From Xylaria sp. FL1777 (taxonomy: Eukaryota; Ascomycota; Sordariomycetes; Xylariales; Xylariaceae), in assembly GCA_022578965.1 (NCBI GenBank), contig MU400533.1, positions 124,001-188,000 of the forward strand: a stretch of DNA of 64,000 nucleotides. Reading direction: 5' to 3'. Shown here piece after piece: positions 35,678 through 46,705 of the stretch (its first letter is position 1; each line of letters begins with the position of its first letter). A program made the position numbers and the translations under genes. The notes beneath the pieces are model-generated. The model saw nothing but the letters and a program-made list of their open reading frames with translations, ran no database searches and had not been told where the DNA came from.

Positions 35678-37215
35678 TCACTGATCGAAGCACTTCCATG
35701 ACAGCCAATGATGTCGCTCCTTATCAATGCCAATACTCTTTACATTCTCCTCAAGGAAGGTCAGCTTATCTTCCGATTCCGCCCCCAATACCGCTTCGTA
35801 CCTCTCTTGTGTTTTAGCTAATTGCGTCTCGTACGTTTGCAGGTCCGCCACCTTTTTCTGGACGAAAGCCTCGATTTCCTCCTCTGGTACAGCTGAAACA
35901 AGCTCGTCCCAATCCTCTGTCTCTTCGCGGAGCTTGACAAAAGGAACACAGGTTGGACCATTAAAGCCACGCCGCAAGATGAAGTGGAACCACTGGCGTC
36001 CATGCTTCTGGCATTCCCTCAGCAACGACGAAGGTCTCTCGTCTTCGCAGACATTATAACCTAGAGACTTTTGTTCCTCCTCCTCCAAGATTCGGGTGTA
36101 TAGCTCTAAGTATCTATTGAACCTGGCAAGCCTTTCATCGACCGCGGGCCAAGTATTCGGGGACTCTATGAGCAACCACGATGGCGTAGAATGCACCAGC
36201 TGGGCCGGCGCCGCATACGACCACTCCCAGTCAATCACTGCTACGATTTTGAGTTCTTCCTCATTGTTGACTATCATATTTGCGGGCTGAAAATCATCGC
36301 ACATGAACTTGAAAGGGCCCTTGTCTCGACCAGGCAAGACATGACGTGCTATCAAAGCTTTCATGACTTTCCAGTACACAAACTTATCCCTTGCGTCGTC
36401 GGCATCATCGACTGAATTCAGTTGGCGATGAAGATGTCGCAAGTCTTGGTCGACGATGTGGTGAAAATACTCAGTTGTTGATAGGTATGTTTTGTCGCGA
36501 GGACCTGGAAACGCCATTAATAGGTGGCTCAGTGAAATCGGGACGACAATCACGAACCTAGGACATCAACGCCGCCGAACTTCATGAAATCATGAGCCTT
36601 CTGGGTAAGTGGTCGCGAGTGAATCGCTGCAGAAAATCCAGGTTCGTCGGTTGTGGACGTCGAGGTCAGGCTGCCGATGCGCGGAAACTTCAGCTGTTGA
36701 AGCTGTAATTGAAAGTTGATAGTTTGTCGGAAGATGGTTTCGACTACATCTTCACTGACATCTTCTTTCATCATCCTAGCATCAGTATTCTGCAGAATAT
36801 TATCGACACTAACGCCTTCGATAAACTCCGTGACGATAAAGGGACCAATCCCAAGTGGGTTATCCGCAGCTAATCCCCACGCTTTGACATCAGGAATGGG
36901 TATATTGGTCTGCTGGCGGATGAGTTTCATCGCAGCTACTTCAATCTCGACTTTCTCGTCGGCGTTCATGACCTTTCCTACCATGGGAAAGCGAACCATC
37001 CACTTCTCGCCATTGGTAAACACTACCTTGCAATTGATGTTGTAAGCACCACGGCTGTCATCAAGCTTATGAGTAGCGAGTTCGCAAGGCAGGCGATTGC
37101 TGTGAAGAGTCGAAACCCAATCCGTCAGCTGTTCCTCGCGCGCTTTGTCGTACTTCCTAATCCATAAGAGGAACGACACATTGTTGTCCAGAATACCGCG
37201 CTCATCCCAGTCCAT
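35678..37215 (-). CDS. APH-fold phosphotransferase family protein
   Basis: Exons are complement(35678..36504, 36558..37215), giving 494 aa. The 53-nt intron has donor GTTCGT and acceptor TTCCAG; the join reads FMKFGGVDVL-GPRDKTYLST. The fold of aminoglycoside/choline-type kinases is visible: an N-lobe with CKVVFTNGEKWMVRFPMVGK, a hinge-like GPFIVTEFIEGVSVDNIL, catalytic loop CDDFQPANMIV (288-298) and metal-binding VIDWEWSYAAPAQ (309-321). In the Brenner motif HxDxxxxN the Asp (D290) and Asn (N295) are kept, but the His position is Cys288, as I recall from many fungal members. The C-terminus is a long charged helix. The substrate is unknown; this expanded fungal family is rarely characterised, and drug resistance should not be assumed. 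Confidence 0.85.
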
Positions 37216-38479
37216 TGTGCGTAAATATGTGTGTGTATGTGTGTGTGCTAAGTAACTAGAGGGGAGTCCTGCGTGTTAGAGCTGAGATAGGGGATCACAA
37301 TAGCATAGGCGGAAGTGCCTGATATTTCTAGTAATCTAGACTTGGAAAGGCACTGAGAACTTGGAACCAACTGCAGATGTCCAGGACTGAAGACCAACCA
37401 ATCAAATTGCATCATACAGGTAGCGACCCGCCTAAATCAACGGCGCCTCGTATCTCAGCGGTTGCAGAATAACAAGGCGGTTATTAATGTTGAAGATGAG
37501 ATGAAAGTAGTGTGATCAGTCTAGAATCTACTATAAGGGGTTTTCTTATAATAGTCCCTCGCCTCCTTACATATATGCAGTTAGATATCCGTTGTGGCGT
37601 ACCGTTTTTAGTGGTAGATGTTTCACGGCCTAGCGTCAGAGAGCCAACCGTTCCTGTCCTTGCTTGTCCTGGGAGGCCTACACGTCTTCCAGGATCTTCG
37701 CTGCTAACCTAGAGGGAGCTACCTATCGGAATACTTGGCCTACTTCAAGGAATGAGTCTCTTTACCAGGTATGTATAAAATGAAGCAAGTATTGTACCAG
37801 CTCTCCTGACGATTAAGCGTTATTGGACAGCTAATCAAGTCCTAGTGGCGCATCTTCTTTAGTTACGTAGTGATACTTCATATGTAAAGTATGATAGACA
37901 AGCTTTTATACGTATTGGAGAACTCACACTGAGTCGCGATTTCATAAGTCGACTATTTCCCTCTCTTCCACTTTGCATTGTGTTAAACTGGCCCCATGAT
38001 ATTATACTTAAATTACTACTTGAAAGGACACAGATATAGTGTATATTAGAGTTCTCATTTGGCTAACTGCTCTACCGGAAATAGGAAGAGATAGTGACAT
38101 TACATCCACTACTTAGTTATTTCCCCGTATTTGCAGAATGCCCTAAGAATCCAAGCAGAACTTCGTGACAAAAGATATTTGGGATTAAGCGAGTGTATGT
38201 ATTGCATAGCTACGATATAAGTGAATGTTTGCGGTTTCCAAATGAGTCCAAAATTTCATCCAACGCATAAACGAGTGTATCCAGCTTCCAAATCAGCCCA
38301 GTAGTAAAGACATGCCCCAGGATCAATCGACCTTCTCAATATGATATTCTACCCTAACCCCAGAAGAATTGGTTCTATCGCAGGCAGTAGCAGTGGGGTC
38401 TCTAGTAGATGGTGCTACTAGGTCGTCTTATACCAAATAAGAATAAATTCAAGATTAAACGGAAAGATTTGTACGAAAC
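37216..38479. other. Intergenic, AT-rich
   Basis: Starts with the promoter of the phosphotransferase gene, including a GT-rich stretch just upstream of 37215. The rest is AT-rich with no supportable gene. Confidence 0.4.
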
Positions 38480-38650
38480 TTACCACTTCTTCTGTCGTCG
38501 TTCCTTAGATGCCTTTCCGGCATCATCGACGGTTTTCTCGTCTTTCTTTCGTTCCTGATACTCCTTGATGTCTTTGTTCTCTTGTCTCTTCTCCTTTGAT
38601 GCCTTGGCCGCTTCCATCATGCGGATGTATTCTTCCTGAGATATAGGCAT
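38480..38650 (-). CDS. Small highly charged protein, 56 aa
   Basis: ATG 38650 to TAA 38482..38480 encodes 56 residues, nearly all helix-forming and charged (MPISQEEYIRMMEAAKASKE, then KDIKEYQERKKDEK and KASKERRQKKW). Codon use looks coding compared with the AT-rich surroundings. It has no membrane segment or known motif; one long basic/acidic helix is likely. The stop codon overlaps a perfect donor (GTAAGT beginning at 38483), so the true C-terminus may instead be spliced to an exon further downstream on the minus strand, for example after the TAG acceptor near 38411. I do not recognise the family. Confidence 0.5.
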   Translation of the reverse strand: MPISQEEYIRMMEAAKASKEKRQENKDIKEYQERKKDEKTVDDAGKASKERRQKKW

Positions 38651-40236
38651 TTTGTTGTCGTTGCGAATGCGTCGAGTAGATAAGAATGTATGAGAAGATT
38701 CAGAACAGGGTTGAGTGGAATAGGGGTGTATGTGTTGTAGTATGATGCTAGTGATGATGGGTTTAGTTGGGAACGTACGACCTTTATATAGGGAGCCATT
38801 GGGGACGTCTTGATACCAAACTCTTACTTGATGCCCAGTTGGTTTAATAGAATGTGGCTTGGACAGTTGAATGTTATTCCTAGGGGCATTGGTCGGGAGG
38901 ATATCTTAACTAGCTAGGGGTAGAGAGGCGTCCATTTGTCTCGTGCTAGATTCAGTGGTGAAGATAAACCAACACAATCCTTAATAAAATTGGTCTAGAG
39001 TCTTCCAGTTTTAGCTATATTCAGGCCATACCACCGTCACATACTCTATGCTCAAGGAAGAATCCATAACATATCAGCGTCACAATGTCGTTAATTGGAT
39101 AGGATACACTCACAGAACCAACACAGAGCGGTACGGTGGTCAGGTGCTAGGCCACCTAGAAGGGCCGTACGTTAAGCCTTCGGAGGATGTTGGTTCGGTC
39201 GTTGAACGCGCATGATAAAAAATACCATGCCTATAGGGTCAAGCGCCCTGAGAGTTAGGAAGACAAGGGTCATGAGGGCTGAAGGTTACATCACACAAGC
39301 AACGTAGAGCCAACAGTGGTTTTCTTGACCTCTAGGAAGGAGAAGATCGTCATAGGCAAACACGACTGCGTGTTTATGCAGCAGGTAGCTAGATTAGCAG
39401 TGTTATATTGACCTAGGGGAATGATCTAGCGAGGAACCAAGTATCCAGCCCTACTCTTATCAATTTCTCATAGAGGGTTGTTAGAGACTGAACCGAATAG
39501 CACAATAGATTACTGCTTATGTAACTACGTAGTCAATCTCTTTCTCATAGAAATTAGGAACCTGGAGACCCAGCTGAACCCCCGTTATAATCCCTTCAGT
39601 ATTAACCCTTGTCACAACAGTTATAACACTCCTAAATATCTTTCGTCTGCCTTGTGCTGCGCCTTTCTTGTGATGACATGATTAGGACAGCCTTGTTATG
39701 TTAATAGGCCAATCAGATGAGGCACTTCCACTACTTAAGTAGGTATCTTTCTCCTTTTGTGTGACGCTAGCTTAGCGCCGTCCAGATTGTCGGGATATAG
39801 AGTAATTACACATGCCAGAAATGAGTTGTCAGAGTTGAGAGTGCAAGTGCAGCATGTAGTATTTAGAAGATCGCATGAATTACTTCATCTACCTCTCTAC
39901 TAATCGTAAAGTGGTTCTTTTCAAGGGGTCTAGTAGGTGTAGTTAGGCTACACACTGGTAGCCATTTTCCCTTGGCCACGGGGCTTATATAACAGTAACA
40001 CTTTAGGATATCACAATAGCCAGATATACCCAGCCGGTCTTGGTACGTTAATGGGGCAGGTCTGTAGATGTGTCGCTCAAAGCTTGGCTTAGAGGAATCA
40101 TTGACCAGGAGTCATCATCCACCACCTTAGTATATGGGTGCACTTCATATCGTCGGCAATTATTGCTTCTAAAATTGGTGCTGTGTACTTCTGAGCTTTT
40201 CGTAGAGTCTCGCACAAGTTTAAGGTTACTCCTGCG
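38651..40236. other. Intergenic, AT-rich
   Basis: Upstream region of the small gene, then about 1.4 kb without a supportable gene. Short frames on both strands around 40048-40255 abut the inverted-repeat elements and might be part of an older insertion, but no transposase motif is visible. Confidence 0.35.
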
Positions 40237-40469
40237 GAGGGCCATTACCACATAACACCGACAATCAAAAAAGAGGTGGGGTAAAAGACCAAACTAATGG
40301 CTTTTTTTTATACACACACTTACATTTAATTGAATTAATTCATCGTACGAATCTATATTTAATTGAATTAATCTGTTTATTATTTTTTTATTCATTTAGT
40401 TCTGGCTTTGTTAGAATGTTTGGTACTTGTAGCTTTCTGGTTTGTCGGTGGCATGTGGTAGTAGCCCAC
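40237..40469. mobile_element. MITE-like element, left copy (233 bp)
   Basis: Bounded by inverted repeats of 28 bp: 40237..40264 (begins GAGGGCCATTACCACATAAC) and 40442..40469 (ends GGTAGTAGCCCAC). The interior is very AT-rich, non-coding, and contains ATTTAATTGAATTAAT twice. Small size, terminal inverted repeats and no coding capacity fit a non-autonomous DNA transposon. No clear target-site duplication was found, although GGA flanks both ends. Confidence 0.65.
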
Positions 40470-40475
40470 GGATAG

Positions 40476-40697
40476 GTGGGCTACTACCACATGCCACCGA
40501 CAATCAGAAGTTTAAAATTTAATTGAAAAAAAAAGGTAGTATTATAATTATTAATGCTATAATTACCCTTTTATTTAATTAGAATAAAATAAAAGGCTGT
40601 AATTGTGGTGTAATTGTGGTATAATTGTGATAAATGCTGCTTTTTGGGCTTTCTGAATTTCATTTTCGTTTGTCGGTGTTATGTGGTAATGGCCCAC
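40476..40697. mobile_element. MITE-like element, right copy (222 bp)
   Basis: Bounded by 40476..40503 (begins GTGGGCTACTACCACATGCC) and 40670..40697 (the inverse of the same family, ending GTAATGGCCCAC). It is separated from the left copy by six bases. The two inner ends are perfect reverse complements over 28 bp. The two outer ends match each other over 27 of 28 bp and differ from the inner ends at a few positions. The interior is AT-rich with TAATTGTGGT repeats. Confidence 0.65.
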
Positions 40698-41032
40698 CGT
40701 CTACTCCGCCAAGTTTACCTTAAGCTCCTTCTCCCCTGTCAGTAGCTGGAGTCTCTATCTTGTGTAACAGAATTGTTGAGCTCGTTTTGCCTTTATTGGA
40801 GATTGGTGTACCCCGTTTGTTCGTAATGATAATTGGAGTGAAAAAAAAATCAATCTAGGGGAGGACCTGGAGTGAAAATGAAACCTATCTCCAAGAAGAG
40901 AACTGTAGGGAAAGAAGGTAGGAGATTGAGGCATAGACGGACAATGATTGGCCTTCTTGCCATCAGTCTGTCATAAGCAGTGTTTTCTCCAAACTTCATT
41001 GCTCATCAGCCCGGTTCTAGAAATAGAATAGA
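40698..41032. other. Intergenic between MITE pair and pseudogene
   Basis: About 330 nt with no open frame of note. It may belong to the same decayed locus as the pseudogene that follows. Confidence 0.3.
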
Positions 41033-41468
41033 CTGAAATATCAGCAAAACTGTCATGAATTATGTGCAAACATTTGCAGCATTAATTTTGAGGAAAAAGG
41101 CATGGAAAATGGAGAGGTACACGTCTCCGAACTTCAAAACGACCTGCACGGGTTCATGGTATGGGCTGGCAATATAGGGGCTCATCAAAAAGGGGAGGAG
41201 CTCTTTGGACTACCGCCTAAGAGATGCATCACACCTTGAGACCCAAGTGCTTCGGCTAATGAAATGTCTATGACGAACGCTGGAGGATGCTTCTGCGATT
41301 GTAGAAGGTGAAAGGTTGCCATGGGCCAAAGTTCCAAACGATGACGTTTCAAATAATGAGGAATTTGATATATATACTACCCCAAAGACGGAGTTCTACT
41401 TCGTACTGTGCTGGATACGTTGGTTATATTTTGATATCAGTGATGTTGAGAAACGTGGAATTTCGTAA
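41033..41468 (+). pseudogene. Decayed N-terminal domain resembling fungal NLR-like proteins
   Basis: Frame 41033.. reads NCHELCANICSINFEEKGM, then VSELQNDLHGFMVWAGNIGA up to about 41195. Similarity continues in another frame as RSSLDYRLRDASHLETQVLR, LEDASAIVEGERLPWAKV and so on to TAA 41466. So there is a frameshift near 41191-41198, and a TGA at 41271..41273 where family members have a sense codon. From memory, the pattern WAGNIGAH, SLDYRLRDASH, LLEDA, GERIPW is that of a widespread fungal N-terminal domain found on large repeat or NACHT/STAND-type proteins. The downstream domains are absent. The TGA could come from a C-to-T change of CGA. Confidence 0.65.
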
Positions 41469-42125
41469 GCATAGAAATCTTGTTTCAACATCATTACTCT
41501 TCCTGTTAATCGGGAGGACCAGCGCCTTTGACATCATCGCTCCCACCTTTTAGTAAGCCGGTAGCGTTAGGATTAGCACCCAAAAGGCCCCAGTTGGTAT
41601 TTTGGAATATATTAGATAGGAGCAGAAATAGGAGTAAAAGAGAATATTATAGTTAATTATGAATTTTTGCAGCTTTTGACGGGAGAATCGGCTGGCAGTT
41701 TACGAAACCAATTACCTAGGGCCGGCATTGCTGGGATGTTTGGGGGGCGATATAGTAGCAATCACATGAATGATATCATATTTGATTGAATTTAAGATTG
41801 AAGACAAATAGATGCTCCAGGCGTCGCAGCAAACGAGGCTGGACATGTCGATCTCCCTTGCCCCAGACCCTATAAGATCTGGACCTATGATTTCACCATG
41901 AACTCATGACCACGCCAAGCTTGATGACGTCGGCACCAATCGAGAAGGGAGATATTCTATATTAGAGAGGTCATTCGTCCTTTGAACATAGATTGTTTAA
42001 GTGGTCGTATCCTATTCACAATTCTATCCAATCCATATACAACCAACATTTCATCGGCACCTAGAAAAGGGTGATAAAACCACTATAGTTTCAAGGGACA
42101 TCACGGGACACAGTAAACACTCACA
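41469..42125. other. Intergenic
   Basis: Between the pseudogene and the hydrophilic protein gene; contains the promoter of the latter. No further trace of the pseudogene's missing domains was recognised. Confidence 0.4.
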
Positions 42126-42786
42126 ATGGCATCATCTACTGATGATTTTCGAAAGATCGCCGAGGAGGCTGAGAGAAACCTCAATACCTATGAATCAAAA
42201 ACCGGTGCCCACAAGACTTCTCCCAGCGATGATGCCGGCGTCGACTCCCGAGCCGTAAACCAGTTCCCGGGCGGTTCAGTCAGATATGATCAAGATTTGA
42301 GCACAAACGCCAGTTACAACAAGCGAATCCCCCCAGAGGAAGGCGGTGACCTCGATGCCCGCGGTCAGTAAGTTCTCGTACCACGCAATCAGTTAATACC
42401 GTTCCTCCTCGCTGAACATGTCTAGACAAACACGCGGGGAGCATTTCGAGGGCGTTGGAGGGCCAGAGCACAAGCTAGGCGAGCAGATGCGAGACTACGG
42501 CGGTTCCGACGAGTTCGACACGACCAACACGCGACGCCATGATGTCGGCTCGAGGTCACATGTCGACGACACGAGCGCCGCATATAGCAGAGAGGTCATG
42601 ACCGAGGGCAGGAAGGCCGCGCAGTCTAATCTGGAAAGTGCCCCGAACGTACCACACAAGAGCCAGTATCCGGGCGCCGAGTACTACACGCCGCAGGAGA
42701 CACCTGGCGATATGTCGGCTGAGGGTTATGAGGCGCCCTCGAGCGTGACGGAGGCCTCAAGGGAGAGCGCGCGCTATAATGAATAA
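42126..42786 (+). CDS. Hydrophilic disordered protein, hydrophilin/LEA-like
   Basis: Exons 42126..42367 and 42426..42786 give 200 aa; the intron has donor GTAAGT and acceptor TCTAG. The protein is almost devoid of hydrophobic clusters and rich in Ser, Glu, Asp, Gly and Arg, with stretches such as FRKIAEEAERNLNTYESKTG, EHFEGVGGPEHKLGEQMRDY and SSVTEASRESARYNE. It has no membrane segment, signal peptide or catalytic motif. The composition resembles stress-related hydrophilins or conidial disordered proteins, which protect other proteins during drying; that role is inferred from composition alone. The ATG at 42126 is the first in a short A-rich leader (CTCACA before ATG). Confidence 0.75.
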
Positions 42787-43478
42787 AGTTCCAATGTATG
42801 ATCAACTACATGGGACCTTGTATCAATAGAAAAACGAATAATGAATTATTGTAACATTGAAAATTCCTAGTCAGGGGTAATGCGATAACGATGTCGTGTG
42901 TACGAAGGAAAACCAGCAGACCTGTCGTCCACATGGGGTGATTATTTATAGGAACTGTTCGCTCGGCCACTGTAAAAAATTAAGTCCATTACCTCGCCAA
43001 AATTGCCACTAGCCGTGGTGCGAAAACGCCGTTAAATTCGGCTACCAACAGGTATAGTAGAGCTAATACTTATTTCGCTAGACTGAGTTTCGGGTAGTGT
43101 TGCTCGTCAGCTTTAAATGGATGTCGATTTGTCTCAGAAGCCAATATACCCGAAGAAACTAACTAGATCTCAATGGCTGATAATGACGATAATTAATAAA
43201 CGACTGCTTTCTTCAATTGGAGAGTCTGGACTGGACGTGGCTTATAGTAGGGACTTACATAAGGTGGTTGCAGCGAACCGCCACATTCGCCATCATGGGT
43301 CAAGTTAGCAACGTCACGCAAGGAAGCTGAACTTCATGTCTCATAGATTTGGTCTTCAAGTGTTTCCTATTATCGAACTCTTCTTCCGCGTATTTACATT
43401 TATATATGCCAGGAGCATGTTATCGCCTCACCACATACTTTTGCATTTCCTTCGCCGGCTTTCTTAAGGAACACTCGT
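42787..43478. other. Intergenic, convergent 3' ends
   Basis: Between the hydrophilic protein (+) and the NRPS-like gene (-). No supportable gene. A STRE-like AGGGG lies near 42873, but downstream of a stop codon, so it is not meaningful here. Confidence 0.4.
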
Positions 43479-46400
43479 CTATTTTGCGACCTGTTTCCCA
43501 TGGCGAAGCCAATGCTGTAGCATCTTGCGGACAATAGGCACTTGAGATAGCTCAGGGCAAGACCGAAGAGCAACGCTATCGCTACATGCCCGATCATTCT
43601 CAAACTTCAAGTTCGATTCGTGGTCGTCGACGGATTGACCATACGTCGCCTCATAATAATCCGCCAGCTTGATAGCAGGCAGCTTCTCCTCCGCGGCAGA
43701 GCCGAGCTCACCGGCTCGAGCACGGAGACGTCCCAGCCATTCGGCAAGCTCGACTTCCTCGAAATCCAGCCCGGCCTCGCGAAGCGCGGGCAGAAACCCA
43801 TCGTTCCACGAGAACGCGTGCGGCGGCGAGATGTTGTAGAACGACGTCCCGGCCTGGAGCTTGTCGGCAAGCTGCAGAACTGTCGCAGCCACCGTGTCCA
43901 CGGGCATCCACTCACAGCGCCCCTCGTACCCGTACAGGCGAGGGAGGGCCTTGACCTCCGTCGCGCTGCGGACGAGCAAGGGCACGTGCTCCTTCTCGTT
44001 CCAGATCCCGTTCACGCTGTCTGCCGAGATTTGACCAACTCGCAGAACGCCGACGGCGGCGCCACTCGCGCCGGCAGCCTCGCAGATGCGCTCGCCGACT
44101 AATTTGGAGCGTCCGTAACCTGTTTCGGCCGCGTATTCGAGGGACTCGAGCCGAGCTTCCGGGACGCTCGCTGGTTGAGGCATATTGAACGCTGCCGATA
44201 TACTACTGATAAAGACTACGCGGGCGGGAGACGGTGTTTCTGAAGCTAGGTCAAGAAAGTTTCGTAACCCGGCAAGCTGCGGCTTGAAACTTTCAAGGGA
44301 GATGTTGAAGTTCACCGGCCAAGCCGCGTGAATGATCAGTGTTGCCGCATTCCGTAATTCGGCATATTCCTCGGCACGAAGACCTAACTCAGGGGCACCG
44401 AAGTTGTTTGTTGATAGAGCTGTCAACTTCCGGGCTTGCTTTATGTCGTTCTTGGATAGGGCGAGCCCTCGCGCTTCTAAAGATTTTGATACTCTCTCGA
44501 ACGGATCATCACCTCGGACTAGGCAATACACATGCGACACTCTCGGATCGTTTAGAAGCTGGCTGAGCACATGAGCGCCCAGGGCACCAGTTGCTCCAGT
44601 AAGGACCTACGTTATGTCAGCTGAATATATGCACTCTCAAAGCCTAAGCGTTCACACTTACGACAACGTCACCCTTGGGCTTTTGAGCAGTGAAGTTACT
44701 GTACTCGGATATAAGCTCCTCCATCTTTGCAATCTCACTCTTCACGTTGGAGTGGCCGTTTTGAAGCTGCTCTTCTGTTCTCAAAGAATACAAGACTCCT
44801 GCTAGTTTCGTGACGTTTCCAGTCTCGTACACGACATTGGGGGGAAGCGAATGCCCACCGAGATCAAGCTGTTGCTGTAACAGTCTCCGTAACTGTGCGG
44901 CTCGTAAACTGTCGATACCGGCAGCGAAAAAGTCGGTTTCATAATCAGGCACCTCAATACCTGCATGGTCATGGACAACCTGGGAGATGTACTCCTTTAG
45001 CTCCTCTAGACTGAGTTGCTTGGCGGCACCGTTCGTTTCTGTGTCTTTGTTGTACAATTTTTCAATTATGTCCTCGAACTTCCTGTAGGATGCTGCACGA
45101 ATGATGTTATTCTTGTCTGTGGCTGGATACTCGACGTCTGCTGCCAACACTGTGATCATGTCGCGCGTGATGCGCGCATACTCGTCCATGACCTCATTAG
45201 CAGGCTCTATCATTGGCCATATCGCATCGAGAACCTCGTCATCAGATAAGTCGGCAGCGGCAGTTGAACGGAATAGAAGTAAGCCGGGCATGAGGCGATC
45301 ATTGCCTACCATCAGACCATCTCGTAACAAAGGACTCTCACGAACGGCGCCTTCCATTCCCACTGGCAGTATTTTCTCTCCGCTAAGCAAGGTTATCCTA
45401 TCGTCATCACGCGCGATATACTTCCAGGCATTCTCGATTGTCGGATGAGGCGTGTAAAGATCCTTGGAGTGAAACGAGCCTGGAGGGTCATTCGAATTAC
45501 TTGTTGCTGGCATCAATGCTGGGTGTGACTTCAAGTACACAGCCTCATAGACACCTTCACTAATTTTCTTGAAAAGCATATGCGGGCGAAGGTTCGCGTA
45601 CGGCCTAATATAGACCCACGAGTCGTCGCCCGGCTCCCGGTGTATAGAGTCTCCCATATGGCCAACTTCAGTCCTGCAACGTGTGTTAGCGAATATAGCT
45701 TGAAGCAGACTCGAGTACGAACAGGCCAAGTATCACACCCAAGTTAACGCCCTGCTGAACTACTCGATCGCCCAGCTCATCGGGGGTTCGGGCCCCAGCA
45801 GCCGTCACGAATTTGCAGCGTTTCAACACCTCGATACCATCCTGCCTCTCCGCCATGAGCTTCAAAATATAAGGGACAGTATGACATATTTCAGGCTGAA
45901 TCTCCTTCAGAGCCGCAACAAGATGCTCTGTCGTCAAAGGCAGATTCGCATTATAAAGATGCGCTGTTTTCCGCATATACATGGCTTGGAATGATGTAAA
46001 AACGCCGTGTAAGTGGTACCACGGCAACGCGTTAAAGGCTTTGCAACCAGTGCCGAAGTACACGTTGTTCAATATACTACGGTGAGAGAGTGAGAGAGGC
46101 TTCGGGAGACCCGTCGAGCCTGAAGAGTGGCCAAAGAGTGCCAACTGAGTGTGTTCGGCCTCCCTGTCTAGAATAGGCCGAACGACGGGCTCAGGGGGTC
46201 TATCCGGCTTGTCGAATTCAGCTCTCGTCGGCATAGGGATGAATTTCAGGTCCGGGCGCGCCTTCTTGAGCCCATCTATCGTCGCGACAATGCGGACGGT
46301 CGACCCGACAATTAACGTATCACACTCCGTCCGCTCCATGAGGTTAAGACAAGCCACCTCGCTGAGGCGGATAGAGACAGTCAAAGCCCTGCAGCCGATC

Positions 46401-46705
46401 CGCGATAGAGCAAATAGCGCCACGACGAATGACAAGTCTGAAGGAGCGAATAATCCAACGGTCTTGCGCGAGTTCATCTCGAGCCCGGCCTTCATCAACA
46501 CCCGACATGTCTCGTCCACCATGCGATCAAGATCCTTGCCAGTAAAGAGCTCATAATCGGTAGCCTTATCCTTATACCTAGGATACCCCAGGATAGGAAC
46601 TTGAACCTCGTCCTTTGCCCGCTCTCGGATGAGGTCGTCAATCATCAACGGTCTGCCAAACTGGCGGATGTGCCCTTCGACAACTTCGGCTGAGATATTC
46701 GACAT
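43479..46705 (-). CDS. NRPS-like carboxylic acid reductase (A-T-R)
   Basis: Exons are complement(43479..44606, 44662..45673, 45723..46705), giving 1040 aa. Introns are 55 and 49 nt with GTAAGT and GTTCGT donors. Order: adenylation domain (A3 core GHSSGSTGLPKP near 192-203; LGLTEVG rebuilt at the first splice near 326-332), thiolation domain (FFAAGIDSLRAAQL; Ser583 should carry phosphopantetheine), and thioester reductase domain from 666 (VLTGATGALGAH, NADPH binding; Tyr829/Lys833 in YGRSK, catalytic). There is no condensation domain, so this is the stand-alone type that activates a carboxylic acid, loads it on the carrier and releases an aldehyde or alcohol. The acid is not predictable by eye. 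The next gene, a membrane protein, is 3 kb away, so no metabolite cluster is evident within the window. Confidence 0.92.
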
